DNA from: Micromonospora tulbaghiae
GTDB lineage: Bacteria; Actinomycetota; Actinomycetes; Mycobacteriales; Micromonosporaceae
Direction of reading: 5' to 3'
Assembly (NCBI RefSeq): GCF_900091605.1
Contig: NZ_FMCQ01000001.1
Location: 124,001-188,000 of the forward strand
Length of the DNA stretch: 64,000 bases
Shown: positions 53,516 through 62,209 of the stretch, piece after piece
How positions within the stretch are numbered: the stretch's first letter is position 1
How the letters are laid out: every line of letters starts with the position of its first letter
Position numbers and translations under genes: made by a program
The notes under the pieces: model-generated
Seen by the model: only the letters and a program-made list of their open reading frames with translations
Told to the model about the DNA's origin: nothing
Databases searched by the model: none

Positions 53516-53822
53516 CCAACCGTACGGACGAGGGAGCGCAGGCCGGGGCGGGGAAAACCTCCCCGCCGCCGCACCGGTACGCCCCTGTGCCGCTTCGTTG
53601 CCGTCAACCTCTAGATTGGCGGTGCGTGTCCGGCTTGCCCGCCGGGTGGGCGGGCGACCCGGCCGGGGCCCGTGGCGACTGGCCTTCCGGCCGGTCACAG
53701 CGGGAAGATGACATGTCGGAGAACCGGGCATCCCGGGTAAGGTCGCTCTCGACGGGTACGACCGGGATCGACGCGGGTGTCGACACCGCGGCCGTTCCAC
53801 CGAAGGCAGAGCGGGAAGCCAC

Positions 53823-55433
53823 ATGCCCAGCAGCACGGGTCCATCGATCGACGCGATCACCGAGGGAGGACGGGTGACCCAGGTCGGCGAGGGTCAGGAA
53901 GCGGAGGAGACCTCTCCTGCGGTCGTGACCTTCGGTGCTCCCACGGTCGGTGAGCTGCTCGCGGAGCGGTACGAACTGGTCGAGCACATCAACAACGACA
54001 GCGCGGGCCGGCTGGTCTGGCGCGGTGTCGACGTGGTGCTCCGCCGTCCCGTCGCCGTGGTCCTCCGCTACCCGGGTGGCGACTCCGCCACCGAGATGCT
54101 TCAGGCCGCGGTCGCCGCGAGCCGCGTCATCCACCCCAACCTGGTCGGCGTCTACGACGCGATCGACGAGGACGACCGGGCCTACGTGGTCCGCGAGTGG
54201 GTCGACGGGCAGTCGCTGCGCGAGATGGTCGCCGCCGACGGGCCGCTGGACCCGGCCCGGGCCACCGCGATCGGCAATGCCGTCGCCAGCGCCCTCGCCG
54301 CCGTGCACGCCACCGGCATGGTGCACGGCAACCTCCACCCCGGCACCGTCATGATCAGCGACGACGGCCGGGTGGTGCTCGCCGACGCGCGTACCGACGG
54401 GGCGGACAGCCAGGAGAACGACCTGCGCGCGGTCGGCGGGGTGCTCTACTTCGCCCTGACCGGGCACTGGCCGCACGGCGAGGCCCCGCTGCACGGCGCC
54501 ACCGCCGGGCACGGCCGCGCCGCCCTGCCGGACGCCGTCCGGGACGCCGGTGGCGCGATCGCCGCGCCCCGGCAGATGCGCGCCGGTGTGCCCGCCTACC
54601 TCGACGACCTCACCATGGACCTGCTCGATTCGGAGATCGCGCCGCCGTCGTCGGACGTGCTGGCCGCCGAGCTGAGCCGGCTCGACATCCCGGCCGACGA
54701 GCAGTTCCTGGAGCAGGCCGGCCCGCTGCGTTTCACCGCCGAGCCCGGCGAGGAGCCCTCCCCGCTGGCCGCGGCCGGTGGTCGCAAGGTCGCCATCGGC
54801 ATCGCCGGTCTGCTGGCTGTGGCCCTGGTCGGGCTGCTCATCGGCATCAACGCGCTCGGTGGTGGCGACGACGGCGGCAAGGAGCCGGTCGCCCAGCCGT
54901 CGAACAGCGCGCCGGCCACCGGGGGCGGGGACGAGCCCGCCGCGCAGGTCCGCAAGCTCACCATCGACGACGTACGGATCATCGACCCGGACGGCGACCG
55001 CGCCGAGGTGCGCAACGCCGAGAAGGTGATCGACGGGAACGACGACGAGGGCTGGGAGACCAACAGCTACCGCAACAACGGCAAGTTCGGCGGGATCAAG
55101 AAGGGCATGGGCGTCTGGATCGACCTGGGCGCCCCGCACTCGGTCAAGCAGCTGGAGGCCACGCTGTCCGCCACGGGCGCCACCGTCGAGCTGCGCACCG
55201 GCGCCCGCGGCGACTTCCCGTCCACCTCCGCCGGCGACAAGCAGCTGGTCAACGCCTACTCGACGTTGATCGGGCCGCCGAACGAGGACGGCGGCACCAA
55301 GATGATCTTCAACGCGTTCGAGCCCGACCAGAAGTACCAGTACCTGCTGTTCTGGATCACCAAGCTGCCGGCGAAGGACAGCGGCAGCGGCTGGAAGCTC
55401 GGCGTCCAGGAGATCGTGGTCCAGGGCTCGTGA
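53823..55433 (+). CDS. Membrane pseudokinase with extracellular galactose-binding-like domain
   Basis: A 536-residue protein, probably the free-standing counterpart of the kinase-like half of mycobacterial MviN. The cytoplasmic domain (60-290) follows a Ser/Thr kinase fold but is degenerate: the VAIK lysine is missing (PVAVVLRY), HRD reads HGN at 168-170, and DFG reads DAR at 188-190. A helix (about 322-343) leads to a Pro/Ala linker and an outside domain like discoidin/F5-8C (VRIIDPDGDRAEVRNAEKVIDGN, WIDLGAPHSVKQLEATL). It likely signals by binding FHA proteins and wall ligands to gate MurJ. Start ATG 53823; GTG 53874 is possible. Confidence 0.87.
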   Translation: MPSSTGPSIDAITEGGRVTQVGEGQEAEETSPAVVTFGAPTVGELLAERYELVEHINNDSAGRLVWRGVDVVLRRPVAVVLRYPGGDSATEMLQAAVAASRVIHPNLVGVYDAIDEDDRAYVVREWVDGQSLREMVAADGPLDPARATAIGNAVASALAAVHATGMVHGNLHPGTVMISDDGRVVLADARTDGADSQENDLRAVGGVLYFALTGHWPHGEAPLHGATAGHGRAALPDAVRDAGGAIAAPRQMRAGVPAYLDDLTMDLLDSEIAPPSSDVLAAELSRLDIPADEQFLEQAGPLRFTAEPGEEPSPLAAAGGRKVAIGIAGLLAVALVGLLIGINALGGGDDGGKEPVAQPSNSAPATGGGDEPAAQVRKLTIDDVRIIDPDGDRAEVRNAEKVIDGNDDEGWETNSYRNNGKFGGIKKGMGVWIDLGAPHSVKQLEATLSATGATVELRTGARGDFPSTSAGDKQLVNAYSTLIGPPNEDGGTKMIFNAFEPDQKYQYLLFWITKLPAKDSGSGWKLGVQEIVVQGS

Positions 55434-55476
55434 CCCGGCCGCCGTCCCCGCCGCGCCACCTCCTCCGGATGTGGTG

Positions 55477-56181
55477 ATGGCGGAACGCGACGGCGCGCAG
55501 CCCGGCCGCTCCGACCTGGAGCTGCTCCGGGCGCACGCGGCGGGTGACCGGGACGCCTTCACCGAGCTTTTCCAGCGGCACCGGGACCGCCTCTGGGCGG
55601 TCGCGCTGCGGACGATCGGCGACCGCGAGGAGGCCGCCGACGCCCTCCAGGACGCCATGCTGTCGGCGCACCGCGCCGCGGCCCGGTTCCGGGGCGACTC
55701 GGCGGTCACCACCTGGCTGCACCGCATCGTGGTGAACGCCTGCCTGGACCGGATCCGGCGGCGGCAGACCCACGCCACCGTCCCGCTGCCCGACGGCGTG
55801 CACACAGACGGCGAACCGGGCCGGCACACCGGCGGTCCGGAACCGGCCGCGCCGGCCCGCGACCACGACACCGCGCTCGTGGTCCGGCAGGCGCTCGCGG
55901 CACTGCCCGCCGAACAGCGGGCCGCGCTGGTGCTGGTCGACGTGCAGGGCTACCCGGTGGCCGAGGTCGCCGCCATGCTCGGCGTCGCCGAGGGAACAGT
56001 CAAGAGCCGGTGCGCCCGGGGCCGGGCCCGCCTCGCCGCGCTGCTCGGCCACCTGCGTACCGGCACCGACGCACCGGCCGGCGAAGTGCCGCGGCTCACC
56101 TCCGGGAACCGCAGGCGCCCCGAGGGCGTCGGATCCTCGTCGGGAGTGTCCCGTCAGGCCGTCAGCCAGGAGGAGCCGTGA
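55477..56181 (+). CDS. sigM: ECF sigma factor SigM
   Basis: A 234-residue extracytoplasmic-function sigma factor. Region 2 (AFTELFQRHRDRLWAVALRTIGDREEAADALQDAML) and region 4 (LPAEQRAALVLVDVQGYPVAEVAAMLGVAEGTVKSR) are complete. A Gly/Ser-rich tail ends the chain. In this chromosomal position it is SigM, linked to oxidative and envelope stress and to the trxB/trxA genes downstream. The next gene, its likely anti-sigma factor, overlaps it by four bases. ATG 55477 is chosen; GTG 55471 would add two residues. Confidence 0.92.
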   Translation: MAERDGAQPGRSDLELLRAHAAGDRDAFTELFQRHRDRLWAVALRTIGDREEAADALQDAMLSAHRAAARFRGDSAVTTWLHRIVVNACLDRIRRRQTHATVPLPDGVHTDGEPGRHTGGPEPAAPARDHDTALVVRQALAALPAEQRAALVLVDVQGYPVAEVAAMLGVAEGTVKSRCARGRARLAALLGHLRTGTDAPAGEVPRLTSGNRRRPEGVGSSSGVSRQAVSQEEP

Positions 56182-57119
56182 CTTCCCGGGAGTTCAGCGA
56201 GGTCGACCACGACCTGCTCGCCGACTACCTCGGCGGGGCGCTGGACGGCACCCCCGAGCAGGCGACAGTGGCCCGGCTGGTCGAGCAGGACCCGGCGTGG
56301 CGTGCCGCGTACGAGAATCTCGCCGACGCGGTCGACCTGGTCGGCGCCGACCTGGCCGGCTGGGCCGCGGCCCCCGCGCCGGAGATGCCCCAGGTGGTGG
56401 CCGACCGGATCACCGCGGCGCTCGCCGGGGCCGGCCCCGCGCTTCGTGACGGCACGCCGGTCGTCCCGGCGCAGCCCGTCGGCGCGAGCCGACCACCCGG
56501 CACGGCCCCCCGTCCCGACCGGCACAGCGGCCCCGGCCGTCGTCCCCGGCGCTGGGCCCGCATCGCCGGGCCGGTGGCGCTGGCCGCCGCCTCGGTCGCC
56601 GCGGTGGGGCTCGGTGTCGGCCGGCTGGCCGACCCGGGCGACAGCGGTACGGCCGACCAGGCGGCCCGGGAGGCGGCGCCGATGGTCGACGCGCCGTACC
56701 GGACCACCGGACCGGCAGTGCGCAGCGGCACCGACTGGACGCCGGAACGCCTCGCCGGCGGCCGGATGCCCGCCGGAGCGAAGTCGATGCCGGAGGACAT
56801 GGCCGGGCCGTCCGGCGCGGCGAAGGACCGCGCGGAGACGCCCCTGTACACCGAGAAGTACCGCGTCGGCGCGCTCGGCGGGCTGGACCGGCTGACCCGG
56901 CCGGAGACGCTCGCCGCGTGCCTCACCGCGATCGGGGCCGAGCACGCCGGCGGGCCGCTCACCGTGAACATGGTCGACTACGCCCGGTTCCAAGGCGCCC
57001 CGGCGCTCGTGGTGACGTTCGCGGACGCGGGCGGCGCCCGCTGGGGCTGGGTGAGCGGGCCGGAGTGCGGAGTACCCGGGTCCGGCGCGGACACGCGGTT
57101 CCGGACGCGGGTAGGGTGA
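56178..57119 (+). CDS. Probable anti-sigma factor for SigM
   Basis: A 313-residue single-pass membrane protein. The N-terminal region has YLGGALDGTPEQATVARLVEQDPAW, like a RsmA/zinc-free anti-sigma helical domain, but no HxxxCxxC is seen. The helix is about residues 133-155 (IAGPVALAAASVAAVGLGVG); the outside domain of about 150 residues has one pair of cysteines (AACL, PECGVPG). The GTG overlaps the sigM stop (GTGA) and AGGAGG precedes it. Function is inferred from position and topology. Confidence 0.75.
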   Translation: MTSREFSEVDHDLLADYLGGALDGTPEQATVARLVEQDPAWRAAYENLADAVDLVGADLAGWAAAPAPEMPQVVADRITAALAGAGPALRDGTPVVPAQPVGASRPPGTAPRPDRHSGPGRRPRRWARIAGPVALAAASVAAVGLGVGRLADPGDSGTADQAAREAAPMVDAPYRTTGPAVRSGTDWTPERLAGGRMPAGAKSMPEDMAGPSGAAKDRAETPLYTEKYRVGALGGLDRLTRPETLAACLTAIGAEHAGGPLTVNMVDYARFQGAPALVVTFADAGGARWGWVSGPECGVPGSGADTRFRTRVG

Positions 57120-57295
57120 AAACGCGGTCACGACGCTTGTCCCGCCACGTGACCTGACCCACCGGATGACCGGCTCGGGAATCCCCGCTTCGTACGATGA
57201 CGTTCTGCAAGTCAGGCGCCGGCGCCCCTAGAGCCGTCGGCCTCGGGATCGACATCGGTGCGGCCGGTGACGAACACACACATCGGGAGACGGCA

Positions 57296-58249
57296 GTGGA
57301 CGAGGTCCGCAACCTGATCATCATCGGCTCCGGTCCGGCCGGCTACACGGCGGCGGTCTACGCCGCCCGCGCCAACCTGAAGCCACTGGTGATCGAGGGC
57401 GTGCAGTCGGGTGGCGCGTTGATGACCACCACCGAGGTGGAGAACTTCCCCGGCTTCGCCGACGGCATCCTCGGCCCCGAGCTGATGGACAACATGCGCA
57501 AGCAGGCAGAGCGCTTCGGCGCCGAGTTCCTCACCGACGACGTGACGCGGGTCGAGCTGAAGGACACCGGCGAGATCGGCTCCGACGCGGTGAGCACCGT
57601 GTGGGTGGGCGAGACCGCGTACCGCGCCCGCGCCGTCATCCTCTCCACCGGTTCGGCCTGGCGTCCGCTGGGTGTCCCGGGCGAGCAGGAATACCTCGGC
57701 CACGGTGTGTCGTCCTGCGCCACCTGTGACGGCTTCTTCTTCCGCAACCAGCACATCGTGGTGGTCGGCGGCGGCGACTCGGCGATGGAGGAGGCCAGCT
57801 TCCTCACCCGCTTCGCCGAGTCGGTGACCATCCTCCACCGCCGCGACTCGTTCCGCGCCAGCAAGATCATGGCCGACCGCGCGCTGAGCAACGAGAAGAT
57901 CAAGGTCGAGTGGAACACAGTGGTCGAGGAGATCCTCGGCGACGACGGCAAGGTCAACGGCGTACGGGTGCGCAACGTGCACACCGGCGAGAGCAAGGTG
58001 CTCGACGTCACGGGCGTGTTCGTGGCGATCGGTCACGACCCGCGCAGCGAGCTGTTCCGCGGTCAGGTGGAACTGGACGACGAGGGCTACGTGAAGGTGC
58101 AGGCCCCCAGCACCCGTACCAGCGTGCCCGGTGTGTTCGCGGCGGGTGACCTCGTCGACCACACCTACCGGCAGGCCATCACGGCGGCCGGCACCGGCTG
58201 CGCCGCCGCGCTGGACGCCGAGCGGTTCATCGCCACCATCCAGGGCTGA
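57296..58249 (+). CDS. trxB: Thioredoxin reductase
   Basis: A 317-residue flavoprotein that passes electrons from NADPH to thioredoxin. FAD motif [20 protein letters not shown], redox motif CATCDGFF with Cys141 and Cys144, NADPH motif [12 protein letters not shown] and the C-terminal [15 protein letters not shown] are all present. The GTG at 57296 ([10 protein letters not shown]) is the family N terminus; the frame extends 33 codons further without similarity. trxA follows after 35 bp. Confidence 0.96.
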   Translation: MDEVRNLIIIGSGPAGYTAAVYAARANLKPLVIEGVQSGGALMTTTEVENFPGFADGILGPELMDNMRKQAERFGAEFLTDDVTRVELKDTGEIGSDAVSTVWVGETAYRARAVILSTGSAWRPLGVPGEQEYLGHGVSSCATCDGFFFRNQHIVVVGGGDSAMEEASFLTRFAESVTILHRRDSFRASKIMADRALSNEKIKVEWNTVVEEILGDDGKVNGVRVRNVHTGESKVLDVTGVFVAIGHDPRSELFRGQVELDDEGYVKVQAPSTRTSVPGVFAAGDLVDHTYRQAITAAGTGCAAALDAERFIATIQG

Positions 58250-58284
58250 GAGTTCCACGAGCAAGGTTCGGAGGAGAGTTCATA

Positions 58285-58608
58285 GTGGGAGCAACCAAGG
58301 CGGTCACCGACGCCAGCTTCGTCAGCGACGTGCTGCAGTCCGACAAGCCGGTTCTGGTCGACTTCTGGGCGGAGTGGTGCGGCCCCTGCCGCAAGGTCTC
58401 GCCGCTGCTGGAGGAGATCGCCGGCGAGATGAAGGACCAGGTCACCATCGTCAAGCTCAACATCGACGAGAACCCGGAGACGGCGCGCGCCTACCGGGTG
58501 ATGTCGGTGCCGACGCTGACCATCTTCAAGAACGGCCAGCCGGTGCAGTCGATCGCCGGCGCCAAGCCGAAGGGCGAGCTGGTCAAGCTCATCGAGTCGG
58601 CGCTCTGA
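58285..58608 (+). CDS. trxA: Thioredoxin
   Basis: A 107-residue thioredoxin with active site WCGPC (Cys32, Cys35), PVLVDFWAEWCGPC and the cis-proline loop SVPTLTIFKNG. It starts with GTG 58285 after a GGAGGAG ribosome site. It is the reducing partner of trxB and one of the sigM-linked genes; a hairpin terminator follows. Confidence 0.97.
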   Translation: MGATKAVTDASFVSDVLQSDKPVLVDFWAEWCGPCRKVSPLLEEIAGEMKDQVTIVKLNIDENPETARAYRVMSVPTLTIFKNGQPVQSIAGAKPKGELVKLIESAL

Positions 58609-58625
58609 GCCGTACCGACACCGCC

Positions 58626-58661
58626 GCGACCCCCGTCACCGCACCCGGTGGCGGGGGTTGC
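58626..58661 (+). terminator. Terminator after trxA
   Basis: Arms 58626-58640 and 58647-58661 form a 15-bp stem (two G-U pairs) with a 6-nt loop, 18 bp after the trxA stop. It separates trxA from the amidase gene. Confidence 0.6.
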
Positions 58662-58770
58662 GGCTTCCCTGACCTGCATGAACACGAACCCGCTGGGTAT
58701 CGGCCACGGTACGCTCCGTAGGCATCCGTCGGAGTTCCGGTCCGCCAACGTCCGTGCAGAGGGGGTCGTC

Positions 58771-59931
58771 GTGCGTCCGATCCGACCCGGTGACCAGGGA
58801 CCGGCGGTGGCCGAGATCCGTACCGTCCTCGCCGGCCTGGAACTTCTTCCCGCCGAGGCCTGCGGAGACGACTACGACGCCGAGACCGAACGCGCGGTAC
58901 GGGCCTTCCAGCAGTCCCGCGGCCTCAGCGTCGACGGGCGGGTCGGCGCCGAGACCTGGCGGGCGCTCGACGCGGCCCGCTGGCGGTTCGGCGCCCGCGC
59001 GCTCTACCACGCCGTACCCGAGCCGCTGACCGGCGAGGACGTCCGCTCGCTCCAGGAACGCCTGCTGGAGATGGGGTACGACGTGGGTCGCGCCGACGCC
59101 ATCTACGGCATCCGCACCTCCCGCGCGGTGGCACAGTTCCAGCGGGAGATGGGCCTCAAACCGGACGGCTCGTGCGGGCCGCACACCGTCAACGCGCTGC
59201 GCCGTCTCGGCCGCAAGGTGGTCGGCGGGCGCCCGCAGTGGCTGCGCGAGTCCGACGCCATCCGGCAGGCCGGGCCGACGCTCGTCGGGCGGACCGTGGT
59301 GATCGACCCGGGCCACGGGGGCACCGACCCGGGCGTGGTGGTGCCCGACGGCACGCTGCGCTGGAGCGAGGCGGACCTCGTGCACGACCTCGCCAGCCGG
59401 CTGGAGGGGCGGCTCGCCGCCGCCGGCGTACGGGTGCAGCTCACCCGGGGCCCGTCGCCCGGCGACTGCCTGCCGGACGCGGACCGGGCCCAGCTCGCCA
59501 ACTCTCTCGGCGCCGACGTGTTCATCTCCCTGCACACCGACGGGCACGCCAACCCGGAGGCCGAGGGCGTGGCCACCTACCACTACGGCACCGACAACGG
59601 CGTCACGTCGGCGACCGGCGAACGCCTGGCCGGGCTCGTGCAGCGGGAGATCGTGGCCCGCACCGGGCTGCGCGACTGCCGCTCCCACGCCAAGGCGTGG
59701 GAGCTGCTCCGGCTCACCCGGATGCCAGCGGTACGCGTCGAGGTCGGCTACCTCACCTCACCGGACGACCGGGCGCGGCTCGTCGACCCGCGCTTCCGGG
59801 ACCGGGTCGTCGAGGCCATCGTGGCCGGCGTGCAGCGGATGTACCTGCCGATCGAGCGGGACGTGCCGACCGGCTCGATCGACGTGAGCGAACTGCGGGC
59901 GATCGTCGCCGCCGGCACCGTGGTCGACTGA
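58771..59931 (+). CDS. N-acetylmuramoyl-L-alanine amidase domain protein (CwlM-like)
   Basis: A 386-residue protein. Two peptidoglycan-binding repeats (about 6-65 and 85-145: ERAVRAFQQSRGLSVDGRVG, TSRAVAQFQREMGLKPDGSCG) precede an amidase_3 domain with VVIDPGHGGTDPGVV, ISLHTDGHANPEAEG and MPAVRVEVGYLTSPDD. No signal peptide is visible, as for CwlM, which in mycobacteria acts in the cytoplasm to stimulate MurA rather than cut the wall. The metal ligands (PGHGG, E in SEADLVH, SLHTD) look intact, so catalysis is not excluded. GTG 58771 follows GAGGGGG. Confidence 0.88.
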   Translation: MRPIRPGDQGPAVAEIRTVLAGLELLPAEACGDDYDAETERAVRAFQQSRGLSVDGRVGAETWRALDAARWRFGARALYHAVPEPLTGEDVRSLQERLLEMGYDVGRADAIYGIRTSRAVAQFQREMGLKPDGSCGPHTVNALRRLGRKVVGGRPQWLRESDAIRQAGPTLVGRTVVIDPGHGGTDPGVVVPDGTLRWSEADLVHDLASRLEGRLAAAGVRVQLTRGPSPGDCLPDADRAQLANSLGADVFISLHTDGHANPEAEGVATYHYGTDNGVTSATGERLAGLVQREIVARTGLRDCRSHAKAWELLRLTRMPAVRVEVGYLTSPDDRARLVDPRFRDRVVEAIVAGVQRMYLPIERDVPTGSIDVSELRAIVAAGTVVD

Positions 59932-59939
59932 CCCGCGGC

Positions 59940-60605
59940 TCAGCTCGTCGAGCGGGTGGCGGGCGCCGGGCGGACCGGCCGCAGCAGCGTCTCCGGGCTC
60001 ATCGAGCCGAGCAGCTTCTCCAGCGCGTACTCCACGTCCGACTTCCAGCTCAGCGCCGTCCGCAGCTCCAGCCGCAGCCGGGGGTAGCGCGGGTGCGGCC
60101 GGACCGTCTTGAAGCCCACCGAGAGGAAGAAGTCGGCAGGCGCCACGCACGCGCGGGCCGGGTCGTTCGCGTCGTCGCCGAACTTCGCGTCGCCGAACGC
60201 CTCGATCGCCTTGATGCCGCGCTTGGTCAGGTCGCGGGCCACGCCCTGCACGAGCATCCGGCCCAGGCCGCCGTCGGCGAAGGCGGGCACCACGTGCGCC
60301 GTCATCAGCAGCGCCGCGTCCGCCGAGACCGGCGAGGTGGGAAACGCCATCGAGCGCGGGACGTACGCCGGCGGGGCGTACATGACGAAACCGGCCGGCA
60401 TGCCGTCGACGTAGACGAGCTTGCCGCAGGAACCCCACTCCAGCAGCGTCTGGGAGACCCACGCCTCCTTCTCCAGGCCCGGGTCACCTGCTGCGCAGGC
60501 CCGCTCGGCGGAGACCGGATCCAGCTCCCAGTAGACGCACTGCCGGCAGGATCGAGGCAGGTCCTCCAGCGTGTCCAGGGTCAGGCTGACCAGACGTCGC
60601 GACAT
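59940..60605 (-). CDS. GNAT-family acetyltransferase, conserved near parB
   Basis: A 221-residue protein with a Cys-containing N-terminal segment (RSCRQCVYWELDP) and a GNAT fold: VYVDGMPAGFVMYAPP, AFADGGLGRMLVQGVARDLTKRGI as the acetyl-CoA site, and ADFFLSVGFKTVRPHP. It is the counterpart of a conserved gene beside cwlM and parB in other actinobacteria; its substrate is unknown. ATG 60605 is preferred by the family N terminus. It converges on the amidase gene 9 bp away. Confidence 0.82.
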   Translation of the reverse strand: MSRRLVSLTLDTLEDLPRSCRQCVYWELDPVSAERACAAGDPGLEKEAWVSQTLLEWGSCGKLVYVDGMPAGFVMYAPPAYVPRSMAFPTSPVSADAALLMTAHVVPAFADGGLGRMLVQGVARDLTKRGIKAIEAFGDAKFGDDANDPARACVAPADFFLSVGFKTVRPHPRYPRLRLELRTALSWKSDVEYALEKLLGSMSPETLLRPVRPAPATRSTS

Positions 60606-60746
60606 GAGCGCACCCCACCAATAGGCTCGGAGCGCCGGTGAGTCCCGCGCCCTCCTACTCCCGACGAGCGATCGTACGCCCCTGTCCGGCGGTACGGGAG
60701 GGAACGCGCGAACCCCCGCCCGGACGGCCGACCGGCGGGTCCGGGA

Positions 60747-60762
60747 TGTGGACGTGTCCACA
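60747..60762. promoter_or_regulatory. 16-bp palindrome TGTGGAC-GT-GTCCACA
   Basis: Perfect 7-bp arms with a gt centre in the divergent region between the GNAT gene (starts 60605) and the aminotransferase gene (starts 60889). Each half is most of a DnaA box. No other gene lies in this 283-bp gap. Confidence 0.45.
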
Positions 60763-60888
60763 CGGCCGGTGCCGCGACCGTCACCGGGGACTACGATCGA
60801 CCAACCGGCCCCCGCCGCCAATGGATGTCGGCATCGCGGGTACCACACCGGGCGGCAGCCCCGCCGACACCCGATCGAGGTGATGTCC

Positions 60889-62202
60889 ATGACCGGCACG
60901 ACGCTCGACGACTACACCGACCGGTACGCCCGGCGCGTCCGCGGGATGACCGCCTCGGAGATCCGGGCACTCTTCGCGGTGGCCAGCCGGCCGGAGGTCG
61001 TCTCGCTCGCCGGTGGGGCACCCTACATCGCGGCGCTGCCGCTGGACGCGGTCGGCGAGATGCTCGGCCGGCTCGGCTCCGAGCACGGCGCCACCACCCT
61101 CCAGTACGGCATCGGCCAGGGCACCCTCGAGCTGCGCGAGCGGATCTGCGAGGTGATGTCCCTGTCCGGGATCGACGCCTTCTGCGGCGCCTCCCCCGAG
61201 GACGTGGTGGTCACAGTCGGCGGCCAGCAGGCCCTCGACCTGGTGTCCCGCCTCTTCCTGGACCCGGGTGACGTGGTGCTCGCCGAGGGCCCGACGTACG
61301 TCGGCGCGCTCGGGGTGTTCCAGGCCGCCCAGGCCCAGGTCGCCCACGTGCCGATGGACGACGAGGGGCTCATCCCGGAGGCGCTGGAGGTGGCCATCGC
61401 CGACCTGGCGCGCGCCGGCCGGCGGGTGAAGTTCCTCTACACCATCCCCACCTACCAGAACCCCGCCGGCGTGACGCTGAGCGAGGAGCGGCGCGAACGG
61501 GTGCTCGACATCTGCGAGCGCGCCGGGCTGCTCGTAGTGGAGGACGACCCGTACGGTCAGCTCGGTTTCGAGGGCGAGGCGCCCAGGCCGCTGCGGGCCC
61601 GGCGGCGCGACGGGGTGTTCTACCTGAGCACGTTCTCCAAGACGTTCGCGCCGGGCCTGCGGGTGGGCTGGATCCTGGCCCCGCACGCGGTCCGCGACAA
61701 GCTGGTCATCGCGAGCGAGGCGCAGATCCTCTGCCCGAGCGCCTACGCGCAGTCGGCCGTCTCGACGTACCTCGGCACCATGCCCTGGCGGCAGCAGCTC
61801 AAGGTCTACCGCGAGGTCTACCGCGAGCGCCGGGACGCGCTGCTCGACGCGATGACCGACCTGATGCCCGAGGGCACCACCTGGACCACGCCGCGCGGCG
61901 GCCTGTTCGTCTGGGCGACGCTGCCCGACGGGCTCGACTCCAAGGCGATGATGCCGCGCGCCGTGGCCGCCCGCGTCGCGTACGTGCCGGGAACCGGCTT
62001 CTACGCCGACGGCACCGGCACCGGGAACATGCGGCTGAACTTCTCCTTCCCGACGCCGGAGCGCATCCGCGAGGGCGTCCGCCGGCTGGCCGGGGTGATG
62101 GAGCAGGAGATCGCCATGCGCAAGGTCTTCGGCGCGGTCGGCGGTGCCGGACCCCGCCGTCGGCAGGGCGGCTCGGACGCGCCCGGTCCCGACTTGGCAT
62201 GA
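60889..62202 (+). CDS. PLP-dependent aminotransferase (fold type I)
   Basis: A 437-residue aminotransferase like 2-aminoadipate/valine-pyruvate transaminases: SLAGGAPY, VTVGGQQALDLVSRLFLDPGD, the PLP region YTIPTYQNPAGVTL, VVEDDPYGQL, and the lysine block LSTFSKTFAPGLRVGW with the Schiff-base Lys in FSKTF. It lacks the N-terminal GntR domain of MocR regulators, so it is an enzyme. ATG 60889, with GAGGTG 6 bp upstream, is better spaced than ATG 60883. The amino donor and acceptor are not known. It is followed closely by the ATP-grasp ligase. Confidence 0.88.
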   Translation: MTGTTLDDYTDRYARRVRGMTASEIRALFAVASRPEVVSLAGGAPYIAALPLDAVGEMLGRLGSEHGATTLQYGIGQGTLELRERICEVMSLSGIDAFCGASPEDVVVTVGGQQALDLVSRLFLDPGDVVLAEGPTYVGALGVFQAAQAQVAHVPMDDEGLIPEALEVAIADLARAGRRVKFLYTIPTYQNPAGVTLSEERRERVLDICERAGLLVVEDDPYGQLGFEGEAPRPLRARRRDGVFYLSTFSKTFAPGLRVGWILAPHAVRDKLVIASEAQILCPSAYAQSAVSTYLGTMPWRQQLKVYREVYRERRDALLDAMTDLMPEGTTWTTPRGGLFVWATLPDGLDSKAMMPRAVAARVAYVPGTGFYADGTGTGNMRLNFSFPTPERIREGVRRLAGVMEQEIAMRKVFGAVGGAGPRRRQGGSDAPGPDLA

Positions 62203-62209
62203 TGCCCGC

